From: Anabaena sp. UHCC 0204
GTDB taxonomy: Bacteria; Cyanobacteriota; Cyanobacteriia; Cyanobacteriales; Nostocaceae
DNA: 64,000 nucleotides
NCBI RefSeq assembly: GCF_009711975.1
Contig: NZ_VIKW01000009.1
Location: 199,781 to 263,780 of the forward strand
Direction of reading: 5' to 3'
In this document: positions 1 to 9,128 of the stretch, in pieces
Layout of the letters: the number at the start of each line of letters is the position of its first letter
Position numbering within the stretch: the first letter of the stretch is position 1
The notes under the pieces: generated by a model
The model's database searches: none
Seen by the model: the letters and a program-made list of their open reading frames with translations, nothing else
Told to the model about the DNA's origin: nothing
Translations under genes and position numbers: made by a program

Positions 1-417
1 AGAATTAGAAAGATTCATCTTTATAAACCCGAAGGGGTTGGTGGCTTCCAGGGTAAAGGTGGGAGCAGAAGCCGTTCCCGTGTTGCGGTAGAACGTGGTA
101 TCGCCGTAAGCGTCACCCACAAAAGCGTCCAAGTCCCCATCCCCATCAATATCGGCTAAGATGGGTGTAGAATTAGAGAGCACCCTCGTCAGTCCGAAGG
201 GGTTGGTGGTTTCCAGGGTAAAGGTGGGAGCAGCAGCCGTTCCCGTGTTGCGGTAGAACAGGGTATCGCCGTTAGCTTCACCCACAAAAGCATCCAAGTC
301 CCCATCATTATCAATATCGGCAAAGGTGGGTGCAGCGATATTCCCCACATTCGTCAGCCCGAAGGGGTTGGTTACAGGTGATGAGAATTGTGGATCTGTT
401 GTTTCTACTGGTGGCAT
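1..417 (-). CDS. VCBS/FG-GAP repeat protein, N-terminal part (runs off window)
   Basis: The reading frame opens at the ATG complementary to 415-417 and stays open to the window edge, giving 139 codons. The translation has tandem repeats of about 60 residues, each with a calcium-binding loop such as DIDNDGDLDAF and DIDGDGDLDAF, followed by FYRNTGTA and APTFTLE. This is the FG-GAP/VCBS pattern of large secreted, calcium-dependent cyanobacterial proteins. No classical signal peptide is seen after MPPVETTD, so export may use a C-terminal RTX-type signal outside the window (inference). The DNA repeats are nearly identical, which points to recent duplication. Full length and exact role cannot be seen. 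Confidence 0.85.
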   Translation of the reverse strand, partial: MPPVETTDPQFSSPVTNPFGLTNVGNIAAPTFADIDNDGDLDAFVGEANGDTLFYRNTGTAAAPTFTLETTNPFGLTRVLSNSTPILADIDGDGDLDAFVGDAYGDTTFYRNTGTASAPTFTLEATNPFGFIKMNLSNS

Positions 418-437
418 AATTAGTTTTCTCCAAAATG

Positions 438-540
438 AATTCAAAATGAAATAGATGTGGGAAATATCCCCCCTAGCCCCTTAATAAGAGGGGAATAGGA
501 GTCAAAGTCCCCCTTGTGAAGGGGGATTTAGGGGGATCAA
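438..540. repeat. dispersed G/C-tract palindromic repeat
   Basis: Two hairpin units made of runs of C and G (for example CCCCTTAATAAGAGGGG and TCCCCCTTGTGAAGGGGGA). Related units occur at 1370-1532 and 34864-34930. The unit at 505-538 overlaps the 3' end of the neighbouring gene and encodes its last residues (NPPSQGGL). Confidence 0.7.
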
Positions 541-2631
541 AGATTTACTCGTCTGTCGTACTTCCCCTAACCCAGTTAAATAGGGAGTCAGGTGTCGTTC
601 AACAAACTGCAACAAACGGGGATAATGGTGGGAAACCGAACCCGTCAGATAGGGAACACCACTGTTAACTTGACGACGGATCGCTTCAGCCAACAGTGAA
701 ATCCCTCGCCCCCGCTTCTCAAAAGGTTCAGCAATTGAGAGAGTGGTGTAACGAATTGTGTCAGGTGCAACCCGATGGGTGAACACCCAACCAATTACCT
801 CCCCCCGATAGCGTAATCCCAAGCTATTTAGGGGTTCTAAGCGGTGTGATTCCACAGCACGGGGCAGGGCTAAACCTGCATCTAGCCAAGGAAACACCTC
901 AAAGGCTGGAGGTAGGGGAAACTTGTTTAACCAAGGGGCTTGGGCAATTTTTTCTGTAGCGGTTTTGCCTAGCACCATGTTGGTTTGATGGGGTTGCCAA
1001 TGTAGCTTTTGCAGTAGCGGGTCTAAAGCTGTATTGGTAATTGTATTGGTTGAATAGCTGAGGACGATTTCTTCACATCCCTGTTGTGCCAATTCTCTTT
1101 CTAAATAGGCGACTAACCTTGTGCCAATCCCTTGATGACGGTATTCGGGTAACACAAATAGGGAGATCATTTCGGCTTCTTCTGAGCTTAAACGTTCAGC
1201 GATCGCAAATCCCACAATTGCCCCATCTACAGAAGCCGAAAGCCCGGTTAATTCCCCTTGGGGTGGTTGGGTTTGCCAGCGTTTTTCTAAACTGGGATAG
1301 GTGAGATGATTGTAGGTGAGGGCATTGCTAGTATTGAGGTGATACACCCGTTGGTAACGGACGGTTTGACCTAACCCCCCCTGCCCCCCTTCCCTAGTAG
1401 GGAAGGGGGGAGCAATAATATTACTCCCCTCTCCTTGTAGGGTTGAGGGTGAGATATCCCCATTACTCTTATTACTCCCCTCTCCTTGCAGGAGAGGGGT
1501 TGGGGGAGAGGTCGGTAAACCCGCAATAGGAGGTTTTGCGCCCTTACTGGGGCGTTTTGCCGTAGGTTTGGTGGTGACAATGCCGCCACTGTTGGGAAAT
1601 GTGACTAGACGCTGTATTTCTTCTTCCTGTAAGCCAATGAGTTGGGGTTGTCGCACTCCGGGCAGAACTACCACATCAAATAGTTCTTCAATTACGCTCT
1701 GAAAATATAACCAGTGCAGGGTTTCACCTGTTTGTAAATCAATGACCATTAACCCAGATTGGGGGCGATTTCCCTCAGACATGAGGCGTTTTTCTAGGGT
1801 TAAGCCAGTAAAACTCTGGGAACGTAATTGAGATAGTCCCACAAAGGCGAAGTTTTGCCAAAAGGCTAACCCGCGCACAAATCCAGGACAAAAGGTGATG
1901 GGATGGAATTGTTGATCTTGGATGTAGCCAAATTCCCCTGTGCCGGAATTGAGTAACCACAATTTCCCCTGATACCACCGGGGAGAATGGGGCATTGATA
2001 AGCCTGTGGCGATAATTTCGTTCTGCTTAACATCAATCACGACTCCCCCATCGTGGCGATGATTTCGCCAGCCGGCGGCGGTATCTGTGGTACTACAGGC
2101 GGTGACATAAGCGGGTTTTTCTTCTACCATCGCTAACCCATTCAGATGACAACGATCTTCAGCGACGAGTTTGGAAATAAAGGGCGGTTGCCAGATGGGT
2201 ACAAAACTGTAATCCGGGCTAATTGTGGCTAAACAACTAAAATCGGTGTTGACAAAAATTAGTTTTCCGGCATTGTCTAATGCTATTTCATGGGCGTTGA
2301 CATCTCCAGTGGTGTAAGCGGTGTGGGGGACATAGAGACGATCTGTTTCCTGTGATTTTTCCCCACTATCCAGGAGATTATGGAAATCCCAAATTTGATA
2401 ACGGGTGGTCATGTAGAGACGATTTGCTGCTACACATAATCCCATTGGTTTGTCGAATAGTCTTTCGTGTAGTTTCAGTCTGCCGTTAGCTTGGCCACTG
2501 ACGAAAAAAAGGCGGTTAGTTTGGTAGGTGGTAAAGGCTAGACTGAGGTTTTGCTGTTCCAACCAGGAGGCGAAATCCTGGGAAGCGGTAATTTGTAAGG
2601 AAGGGGTAGAATCTGCGGTGATTGTTGACAT
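502..2631 (-). CDS. TIGR03032 family protein fused to GNAT acetyltransferase
   Basis: 709 residues. Residues about 15-335 match the TIGR03032 beta-propeller-like family (FASWLEQQNLSLAFTTYQ near the start, HLNGLAMV, PHSPRW, GFVRGLAFWQN). Residues about 435-555 form a GNAT N-acetyltransferase domain with the acetyl-CoA loop PEYRHQGIGTRL. A second, weaker GNAT-like half (FEKRGRGISLLAEAI) follows to about residue 690. The linker between propeller and GNAT (about residues 365-420) is rich in P, G and Q. It is encoded by three copies of a G/C-tract palindromic repeat that stay in frame, and the last residues also come from such a repeat. TIGR03032 proteins have no settled function. The acetyl acceptor is unknown. 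Domain calls are firm, the role is not. Confidence 0.85.
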   Translation of the reverse strand: MSTITADSTPSLQITASQDFASWLEQQNLSLAFTTYQTNRLFFVSGQANGRLKLHERLFDKPMGLCVAANRLYMTTRYQIWDFHNLLDSGEKSQETDRLYVPHTAYTTGDVNAHEIALDNAGKLIFVNTDFSCLATISPDYSFVPIWQPPFISKLVAEDRCHLNGLAMVEEKPAYVTACSTTDTAAGWRNHRHDGGVVIDVKQNEIIATGLSMPHSPRWYQGKLWLLNSGTGEFGYIQDQQFHPITFCPGFVRGLAFWQNFAFVGLSQLRSQSFTGLTLEKRLMSEGNRPQSGLMVIDLQTGETLHWLYFQSVIEELFDVVVLPGVRQPQLIGLQEEEIQRLVTFPNSGGIVTTKPTAKRPSKGAKPPIAGLPTSPPTPLLQGEGSNKSNGDISPSTLQGEGSNIIAPPFPTREGGQGGLGQTVRYQRVYHLNTSNALTYNHLTYPSLEKRWQTQPPQGELTGLSASVDGAIVGFAIAERLSSEEAEMISLFVLPEYRHQGIGTRLVAYLERELAQQGCEEIVLSYSTNTITNTALDPLLQKLHWQPHQTNMVLGKTATEKIAQAPWLNKFPLPPAFEVFPWLDAGLALPRAVESHRLEPLNSLGLRYRGEVIGWVFTHRVAPDTIRYTTLSIAEPFEKRGRGISLLAEAIRRQVNSGVPYLTGSVSHHYPRLLQFVERHLTPYLTGLGEVRQTSKSLIPLNPPSQGGL
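1370..1532. repeat. palindromic repeats inserted in frame in a coding region
   Basis: Three adjacent hairpin units, including CCCTTCCCTAGTAGGGAAGG and CCTCTCCTTGCAGGAGAGG, lie inside the TIGR03032-GNAT gene. They encode the linker with the repeated motif LQGEGSN. They belong to the same family as 438-540 and 34864-34930. Confidence 0.8.
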
Positions 2632-3050
2632 TGATTAGTATATGTTTTGTTTTTATTTAAAAAGTATTAATGCTTATGGCAAAAAATCCCAGATTGGCGC
2701 GGTAATGCCTCTGAGGGGAAGTTAGCGAAAATTTAAACTTGATGAATTTCTTGATTTAATGATCTGTGTCGTTCATTATATTTCGATAGTTATAGCGATC
2801 GCATCGGACATTGATCTAGTCTTTGACTAGGATCATGATCCTATATAAGTAGAAACTATGAATGGGAATAAACGAATAAATTCGCCTACGCCTTACCCCC
2901 CTCAACCCACGCCACTTGCTCTACTACCCAGAAAAAGAGCGAAAAAGATAGCAATTAATGGTGATAGAATTGGTAATAGATTCTTAAATTGATGATTTCT
3001 AATTATTAAGTGTGATGTAAATTTTACAAGATTAAAATATTGATTAACTG
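2632..3050. other. intergenic region, 419 nt
   Basis: No open frame of interest. It holds a perfect 16-bp palindrome TAGGATCATGATCCTA at 2828-2843, just before a TATATAAG stretch, which could be an operator or promoter element (inference). A HIP1-related GCGATCGCA lies near 2794. Confidence 0.5.
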
Positions 3051-3593
3051 ATGGCTTCAAATTCTAAAAAATTAGTAATTACGAAACTACAAAAAGGATT
3101 ACCTGCTATTACTCCAGCTTTTGGTGCGACATTAGCAGAAGCCTGTGCTGTGTGTTTACATAACCAAAGTTATAATCAAGGTATTGAACTCACTGTTAGA
3201 GGAGAATTTACAACTTTTTTTAACCTATATTGGCAAGAGGTAACAGACCAAATGCTACGCTGTTGGAACGATAATGAATATACTACAGAACAGGCAGCTT
3301 ATGGAATTGCCTTTTTAATTATACAAGAACTTACAGACTATACAGTTATCGAACGTTCGCGCAGGGGAACAGGATTTGATTATTGGTTAGGTAAAAAAGA
3401 TGATAACAATGAGTTACCATTTCAAAATGCAGTACGATTGGAAGTTTCTGGTATTCGTAAAGGTGAAAACAACCGAATAAAAGCTAGAATCAAACAGAAA
3501 CTTGAACAAGTTAGCCCCACAGATGGTACTCTCCCTGCTTACATTGTGGTTGTTGAATTTAGTAATCCTTTAGTATTTATAGTAAAAAAATGA
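3051..3593 (+). CDS. unknown protein, possible nuclease-fold, first of a two-gene unit
   Basis: 180 residues, soluble, no signal peptide or membrane segment. I do not recognise a named family. The central part reads GTGFDYWLGKK followed by LPFQNAVRLEVSGI. A D, then E-x-S on a predicted strand, is reminiscent of restriction-endonuclease-like cores, but the motif is weak. The C-terminal half is basic and helical (RIKARIKQKLEQ). The stop overlaps the start of the next gene by 4 nt (ATGA), so the two are almost certainly cotranslated and may act as a pair. Base composition is more A/T-rich than the flanking housekeeping genes. The coding call is strong, the function unknown. Confidence 0.7.
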   Translation: MASNSKKLVITKLQKGLPAITPAFGATLAEACAVCLHNQSYNQGIELTVRGEFTTFFNLYWQEVTDQMLRCWNDNEYTTEQAAYGIAFLIIQELTDYTVIERSRRGTGFDYWLGKKDDNNELPFQNAVRLEVSGIRKGENNRIKARIKQKLEQVSPTDGTLPAYIVVVEFSNPLVFIVKK

Positions 3594-3973
3594 GTCAGAT
3601 TCAAGAATTACATCAACAAGCTATGGATTTAGCCGAAATGGCACAAGTTGCTAAACTTAAAAGTAACTTAGATTTAGCTTGTAAATTATCACGAGAAGCA
3701 TTTGAAAAAGAACGGTTAGCAGCAGAATTAATTACCAATGATTGTGCAGCAGAACCAACCCGTTCGATATTATATCGTAGTGCAGCAACCTTAGCAATTG
3801 ATTGTGGAGAAATTCACAGTGCGGAACATTTAATAGCAGTTGCATTATCAGGAAATCCACCAATTGAAATTGCGGAAGAACTGAAAGATTTATTTGTACA
3901 AATTAACATTCATAAATATTTTGCTCGTCGGGGTGTTATATTTGATGAAGCAAAACTTCAGATTTTGAGTTAG
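3590..3973 (+). CDS. small alpha-helical (TPR-like) protein, partner of upstream gene
   Basis: 127 residues, predicted almost entirely helical. It starts inside the stop codon of the previous gene (ATGA overlap). Blocks such as AMDLAEMAQVAKLKSN, ACKLSREAFEKERLAAEL and SILYRSAATLAIDCGEIHSA look like tetratricopeptide-type helical hairpins, as in a small adaptor or immunity/antitoxin-like partner (inference). No catalytic motif is seen. Translational coupling to the 180-residue protein is the best clue to its job. Confidence 0.65.
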   Translation: MSQIQELHQQAMDLAEMAQVAKLKSNLDLACKLSREAFEKERLAAELITNDCAAEPTRSILYRSAATLAIDCGEIHSAEHLIAVALSGNPPIEIAEELKDLFVQINIHKYFARRGVIFDEAKLQILS

Positions 3974-3974
3974 T

Positions 3975-4103
3975 GCTGAATTAGTAAATCAAGACTTAGC
4001 GAAAGCACAAGCGTGGGCGAAAATAGATACTGCACGTCAGCGTTATTTAGGTAAAACTTTTAGTGACAGTGTTGAACTTTTGCGTGAGGATCGAAACTCT
4101 TGA
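3975..4103 (+). pseudogene. remnant of a small (antitoxin-like) gene, 3' part only
   Basis: A frame without an obvious start encodes about 42 residues (LAKAQAWAKIDTARQRYLGK and then FSDSVELLREDRNS) and ends with TGA at 4101-4103. The ending resembles the C-terminal tails of small cyanobacterial antitoxins that precede PIN toxins. The 5' half is missing. It lies directly before another TA pair, so this is probably a TA decay patch. The family assignment is tentative. Confidence 0.35.
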
Positions 4104-4165
4104 GTAAATTTGTAGTAGATGCGAAAAAGCTATAATAATAATTTGAACGAGGGAAAAATATAACC

Positions 4166-4411
4166 ATGACTATTCTAATCTCTGATGATATTATTCAAGC
4201 AACGAAAATGACAGAAAGTGAATTAAAGCTAGAAATAGCCATTATGCTTTTTGAAAAAGATAAAATTAGCATCGGAAAAGCTCGTCGTCTAGCGGAAATG
4301 AATGTACTTCAATTTCAAAAAGAACTAGCTCAACGTAATATTTATATTCATTATGATGTGGCTGAATTAGAAGAAGATATTAAAACTTTACAAGAAATGG
4401 GAAGATTATGA
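4166..4411 (+). CDS. UPF0175 family antitoxin
   Basis: 81 residues matching UPF0175: an N-terminal ELKLEIAIMLFEKDKIS block, the KARRLAEMNVLQFQKELAQR helix-turn-helix-like core, and a C-terminal Y-D-x-x-E-L-E-E-D tail. UPF0175 proteins are the usual upstream partners of DUF3368 PIN-domain toxins. The next gene is such a toxin and begins 4 nt before this gene ends. An A/G-rich stretch (GAGGGAAAAATATAACC) before the ATG serves as ribosome site. Expected role: bind DNA and neutralise the PIN RNase. Confidence 0.8.
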   Translation: MTILISDDIIQATKMTESELKLEIAIMLFEKDKISIGKARRLAEMNVLQFQKELAQRNIYIHYDVAELEEDIKTLQEMGRL

Positions 4412-4728
4412 TTATAATTAGCGACACAACTTCCCTTACCAATTTAGCCGCAGTCGGACATCTTGAACTATTACATCAACTGTATGATCAAGTGATTATT
4501 CCTCAAGCTGTTTATGATGAAATAGTCAATGTTGGCTATTTAGTTCCGGGGACAACAGAAGTTCAAAATTTATCTTGGATTAACGTTCATTTAGTAAGTA
4601 ATAAAAATCAAGTTAATGAACTTTTAAACGAGCTAGATTTTGGAGAAGCTGAAGCAATTGTTCTTGCTTTACCTCTACATAAATTAAATCGAAATAAATT
4701 AAATCGAAGTGCTATATATAATTATTAG
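4408..4728 (+). pseudogene. DUF3368 PIN-domain toxin, C-terminally truncated
   Basis: 106 residues; family members are usually around 155-165. The N-terminal PIN core is intact: IIISDTTSLTNLA with the first acidic residue, the VIIPQAVYDEIV block with the conserved E, and LDFGEAEAIVLAL with the next acidic pair. After that the sequence departs from the family into HKLNRNKLNRSAIYNY and stops. The distal strand that normally carries the last active-site D (LLIDE-type) is absent. The divergence point holds a tandem duplication of TAAATTAAATCGAA, so slippage or deletion probably broke the gene. It is likely inactive. Confidence 0.7.
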
Positions 4729-4823
4729 TTATGAATCGAAAGAGAAATGAAGTTTGACCAAATGTCTTATTAAGTGATATTACTTATTTACAGATCAACT
4801 TCAACTTCTAATCTAATCCATCA

Positions 4824-6200
4824 ATGAATATTCTCCCTATTATTCTTAGTATATGCGTTGGGGTTTGTCTCTATGTGGGTATATTACACATACTGATTGG
4901 CTGGCAGGGATTACAACCGGCACTTCATATCTGCTTTGGTTTATCCAGTTTGTCAGCCTGTAGCTATATCCTGGGCATAATAGCTATGTATCAATCTACA
5001 AATATAGAAAACTATATCTATGCTAGAAAATGGGTATCTGGGTCAGGATTCATCTTTACAGGTTTTCTGACATGGTTTATAGCTATATATACTAATTTTA
5101 AGCCAGTACGTCTAATTTTGGTGCTGAATAGCCTGTACCTATTTTATTTTTTGAGCAACTTAATTTCTCCTATTGGTATTCCCTATTCCCGGATCAGTCA
5201 ACTATCAAATTTTTCTTTACCTTGGGGTGAGTTAATTACCTATCCCGACGGGACAAGAATCAATCCCTTGATTAAATTCCAAGTTATCGGTTTAATTAGT
5301 CTTAGTATCTTTTCGCTTTATGCCTGTTACCGTCAATATCTGCGTGGTGAAAAACAAGCAGCAATTAGTCTGTTTGTTAGTATAGTGATATTAATAGGAG
5401 TGGCTGTAAATGATCGGCTCATAGATTTAAGGGTGTTCAAATCTGTGTACTTAGCTCAATTTGGGTTTATGTCCTTTGTCTTGATTATGAGTTTAGGTCT
5501 AACTCAAGAGTTGTTTCAATCAGTCAAATTGCGCCAACAATTAATAGAAAGCGAACGTTTACGAAAGATTGCAGTAGAAGAAGAGCGAAATCGTTTAGCG
5601 AGAGATTTACATGATTCAGTATCGCAGACATTGTTTTCTGTGGCGACAATTGCCGAAGCTGTACCAAGAGTATGGCAACGTCATCCAGAAATAGTCCAAG
5701 AGAAATTAGAAGAACTTGCCCAATTAACACAGGGAGCATTAGCAGAAATGCGGAATTTGTTGTTAGAGTTACGTCCTAGCGGGTTGAAAGGAAAGTTATT
5801 AGGTAATTTATTACAAGAACTAATCACAGCAGTTCAAGGACGGGCAAAAATCCAAATTATCTCCACAATAACCGGAGATCAACCTTTACCGGAAGAGATA
5901 AAACTGGTATTTTATCGTGTTACCCAAGAAGCACTCAATAATATTATTAAACACGCTCAATCTACGCAAGTATCTGTCAGTTTTCAAGGTAACTCAGAGT
6001 ATATAAAATTATGTATTAGTGATAATGGTTTGGGGTTTGATATTAAAGATACACCATCGGGTCATTTAGGCATAGAAATTATGAGAGAAAGGGCTGAATC
6101 TATTGGTGCTACTTTCAATCTGGAAAGTTATCCAGGAAAGGGTACTAAGATTGTATTAACTTGGGTAATACAGAGTGGGCAATTAAAAATTACAAAATAA
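4824..6200 (+). CDS. membrane sensor histidine kinase, NarL/DesK type
   Basis: 458 residues. The first 225 hold about seven hydrophobic helices (a membrane sensor block such as ILPIILSICVGVCLYVGI). The HisKA_3 dimerisation helix follows, with the phospho-acceptor in EEERNRLARDLHDSVSQ (near residue 263). The HATPase_c domain shows an N-box VTQEALNNIIKHAQ and a G-box DNGLGFD, and ends with GKGTKIVLTW. It phosphorylates the LuxR-type regulator encoded 71 nt downstream. The signal is unknown. Both genes point the same way and form a likely operon. Confidence 0.9.
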   Translation: MNILPIILSICVGVCLYVGILHILIGWQGLQPALHICFGLSSLSACSYILGIIAMYQSTNIENYIYARKWVSGSGFIFTGFLTWFIAIYTNFKPVRLILVLNSLYLFYFLSNLISPIGIPYSRISQLSNFSLPWGELITYPDGTRINPLIKFQVIGLISLSIFSLYACYRQYLRGEKQAAISLFVSIVILIGVAVNDRLIDLRVFKSVYLAQFGFMSFVLIMSLGLTQELFQSVKLRQQLIESERLRKIAVEEERNRLARDLHDSVSQTLFSVATIAEAVPRVWQRHPEIVQEKLEELAQLTQGALAEMRNLLLELRPSGLKGKLLGNLLQELITAVQGRAKIQIISTITGDQPLPEEIKLVFYRVTQEALNNIIKHAQSTQVSVSFQGNSEYIKLCISDNGLGFDIKDTPSGHLGIEIMRERAESIGATFNLESYPGKGTKIVLTWVIQSGQLKITK

Positions 6201-6271
6201 TAACGATATTATAAATACTGACCTAAAGAAGATATTATTTGGTTTTAAAAGCATTTTTTCAGGGCATCAAA

Positions 6272-6919
6272 ATGGAAAAAAATAAATTAATCAAACCCAT
6301 TCGGGTCATCACTGTTGATGATCACGAAATTCTCAGAGGTGGGATTAAATTTTCTTTACTAGCCTTTGATGATATTGAATTAGTAGGTGAAGCACGTAAT
6401 GGTAAAGAAGCAATACATCTGTGTGCAGAATTACAGCCAGATGTAGTATTGATGGATTTGATGATGCCGGAGATGAATGGGGTACAAACAACAAGATTTA
6501 TTAAGGAAAAATACCCAAAAATTCAGGTTTTGGTGTTGACAAGTTTTGTAGAAACAGACTTATTACAGGAAGTCATGGAAGCGGGAGCGATTGGTTATTT
6601 GCTCAAAGGTGCATCAATTGATGAATTAGCGGAAACTGTACGATTTGCTGCTGCTGGTTTGTGTAAAGTATCATCAGAGGCTCTACAGTCATTATTTCAA
6701 CAACCTAAATCTTTATCTCAACCTGTCTATGAATTGACTAAACGACAGCAAGAAGTGTTAGCATTATTGAGTGTAGGATTGACTAATGATGCGATCGCGC
6801 AAAAGTTAAAAATAAGTCCTTCTACTATTAGACATCATGTGACACAGATCCTCAATAAATTAGGGGTAGAAAACCGCACTGAGGCTGCAACAAAAGCAGT
6901 GCGAGTTAGATGTTTCTAA
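6272..6919 (+). CDS. NarL/FixJ family response regulator
   Basis: 215 residues from the ATG at 6272, preceded by AGGG at a fair distance. A longer TTG-started frame from 6239 is less likely. The receiver domain has VDDHE near the start, the phospho-acceptor in [13 protein letters not shown], the conserved T/S in VLTSF and K in YLLKGA. The C-terminal LuxR helix-turn-helix reads [20 protein letters not shown] and then [16 protein letters not shown]. It is the cognate regulator of the upstream kinase. Its last 4 nt overlap the convergent dnaK gene, so the two transcripts run into each other. Target genes cannot be told. Confidence 0.92.
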   Translation: MEKNKLIKPIRVITVDDHEILRGGIKFSLLAFDDIELVGEARNGKEAIHLCAELQPDVVLMDLMMPEMNGVQTTRFIKEKYPKIQVLVLTSFVETDLLQEVMEAGAIGYLLKGASIDELAETVRFAAAGLCKVSSEALQSLFQQPKSLSQPVYELTKRQQEVLALLSVGLTNDAIAQKLKISPSTIRHHVTQILNKLGVENRTEAATKAVRVRCF

Positions 6920-8874
6920 TCTATTGTTTCATAATCAGCTTGTGCGTTATTTTCTTCATCAAAATCAAAACTAAATTGTGGTACTTGTGAGCTATCGGCG
7001 GTTGGCTGATGTTCTTCGATCACAGTTATTTCTGTTAAGTCTTCAGATCCTGGTTCCTCATTAGTAGCCTGTTTGTAAACATCTGCACCAATAGCAAATA
7101 GAGTTTGTTGGAAATCATCTAAAAGAGTTTTAAAGTTAGTTGGGGACATATTCGGATTACTCATTGCTGTTTGTAGTAGGTCAACTTTTTCATTAGCCTT
7201 AACTATCAACTGTTCACTGAGTAAATTGCGGTTATCCCGTAATGTTGAAGCATAACTGAACAAGAGGTTATCAGCTTGGTTTTTGAGTTCTACTAATTCT
7301 TTACGTCTTTGATCTTCTTCGGCAAACAACTCAGCCTGTTTCCGCATCTGCTCAATCTCATTATTGCTCAAACCACCTGTACTAGTAATGCGGATGCTTT
7401 GTTCCCTACCTGTACCTTTATCTTGAGCGGCAACTTTGAGGATGCCATTGACATCAATTTCAAATGCTACTTCAATCTGTGGGACACCACGAGGTGCAGG
7501 AGGAATGCCACTGAGTAGAAACTTGCCCAAACTTTTGTTATCTTTTGCCATTGCCCGTTCTCCTTGGAGAACGTGAATTTCCACGGATGTTTGTCCGTCT
7601 ACGGCTGTAGAAAATATTTGAGATTTACTAGTGGGAATGGTGGTATTACGTTCAATAATTTTTGTAAAGACTTCTCCTAATGTTTCAATTCCTAAAGATA
7701 GGGGTGTGACATCTAAAAGCAACAGCGTATCTAGTTCTCCACCTAAAACTCCGGCTTGGATGGCTGCACCTAAAGCTACAGCTTCATCTGGGTTAACGGA
7801 ACGATCTGGGGCTTTACCATTGAAAAACTTGATTAAAGCGTTTTGTACGGCAGGAATGCGGGTAGAACCACCAACCAAAATAATCCGATCTATATTTTGG
7901 GGTTTGAGGTCTGCATCTTTGAGGGCTTGGATCATTGGTTCGATAGTCCCCTCGATTAATTTCCCTGTCAGTTCTTCAAATTGAGAACGACTGAGTTCCA
8001 TTTCCAGATGCTTTGGTCCTGTGGCATCAGCACTGATAAATGGCAGATTAATGGAGGTGCTAACCATGCTGGATAGTTCAACTTTGGCTTTTTCTGCTGC
8101 TTCTCGTAGTCGTTGCAGAGCCATTTTGTCTTGGGTAATATCTATTTTCTCTTCTGCCAGGAATCGCTCTACCATCCAGCAGACAATGGCATTATCAAAG
8201 TCGTCTCCCCCTAAGTGGTTATTGCCACAGGTGGCTTTAACTTCAAAAACTCCGTCTCCTAGTTGGAGTATGGATACGTCAAATGTCCCTCCTCCTAAAT
8301 CAAATACTAAGATTAATTGCTCTTGGTCTTGTTTGTCTAAACCAAAAGCTAGGGCGGCGGCGGTGGGTTCATTAATAATTCTTAATACTTCTAAGCCAGC
8401 AATAGTCCCAGCATCTTTGGTGGCTTGTCTTTGGGCATCTGTAAAATATGCTGGTACGGTAATTACGGCTTTTGTAACTGTGTCACCTAAGAAATTTTCT
8501 GCGTCCTGCTTGAGTTTTTGCAGCACCATAGCGGATATTTCTTGGGGTGTGTAGCTACGTCCGCGAATCTGGACATCAACGGTATCATCTCTACCCTTGA
8601 TGCAGTTATAAGGGACGCGATCGCGTTCTATTTCTGTATCTTCCCAACGACGACCAATAAATCTTTTGATACTGTAGACTGTGTTTTCGGCATTGGTTAC
8701 AGATTGTCGCTTTGCTAGTTGTCCGACTAAGCGATCGTTACCTTTCCCAAAACCCACAATACTAGGTGTAGTCCGTCCTCCTTCGGAATTGGCAATCACT
8801 ATTGGTTGCCCAGCTTCCAACACGGCGACACAACTATTAGTAGTTCCTAAATCAATGCCGATAACTTTTCCCAT
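6916..8874 (-). CDS. dnaK: molecular chaperone DnaK (Hsp70)
   Basis: 652 residues, full length. Hsp70 signatures are all present: [16 protein letters not shown] at the N-terminus, [14 protein letters not shown], and [13 protein letters not shown]. The substrate-binding domain ([30 protein letters not shown]) and helical lid follow, with an acidic tail. It binds unfolded proteins in an ATP-driven cycle with a J protein and GrpE. grpE lies upstream on the same strand, 254 nt away. No dnaJ follows; the downstream neighbour is the convergent response regulator. This looks like the housekeeping copy of the two Hsp70 genes in the window. Confidence 0.96.
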   Translation of the reverse strand: MGKVIGIDLGTTNSCVAVLEAGQPIVIANSEGGRTTPSIVGFGKGNDRLVGQLAKRQSVTNAENTVYSIKRFIGRRWEDTEIERDRVPYNCIKGRDDTVDVQIRGRSYTPQEISAMVLQKLKQDAENFLGDTVTKAVITVPAYFTDAQRQATKDAGTIAGLEVLRIINEPTAAALAFGLDKQDQEQLILVFDLGGGTFDVSILQLGDGVFEVKATCGNNHLGGDDFDNAIVCWMVERFLAEEKIDITQDKMALQRLREAAEKAKVELSSMVSTSINLPFISADATGPKHLEMELSRSQFEELTGKLIEGTIEPMIQALKDADLKPQNIDRIILVGGSTRIPAVQNALIKFFNGKAPDRSVNPDEAVALGAAIQAGVLGGELDTLLLLDVTPLSLGIETLGEVFTKIIERNTTIPTSKSQIFSTAVDGQTSVEIHVLQGERAMAKDNKSLGKFLLSGIPPAPRGVPQIEVAFEIDVNGILKVAAQDKGTGREQSIRITSTGGLSNNEIEQMRKQAELFAEEDQRRKELVELKNQADNLLFSYASTLRDNRNLLSEQLIVKANEKVDLLQTAMSNPNMSPTNFKTLLDDFQQTLFAIGADVYKQATNEEPGSEDLTEITVIEEHQPTADSSQVPQFSFDFDEENNAQADYETID

Positions 8875-9128
8875 ACGTAAAGTCTTTGAGTTAAATATTT
8901 TACCGTAACTATTCGCCAGCGATTTTGTGTTAGCTACAGGCTACAAATTTAATAGCCAAATTTATGCAAGTTTTATTATAAGCGATTATACACATAGAGG
9001 TTATTGTTTTAAATAAATCCTCGACATTATTTATCTGAATAACTGAAATTTTGGGAGCAGGGGGCTGTGAAACTTGAGCTAAGTATCAACAGCCCTATCC
9101 TGGGTAAGAGATAAAATCCTGGCTCTGG

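Noticed and set aside
7309-8908. Several open frames on the plus strand opposite dnaK
   Set aside because: No ribosome sites or family features; they are shadows of the strongly conserved dnaK coding strand.
8875-9128. Search for a CIRCE/HrcA operator near dnaK and grpE
   Set aside because: No TTAGCACTC-N9-GAGTGCTAA type repeat was found in 8875-9128 or 9801-10069.
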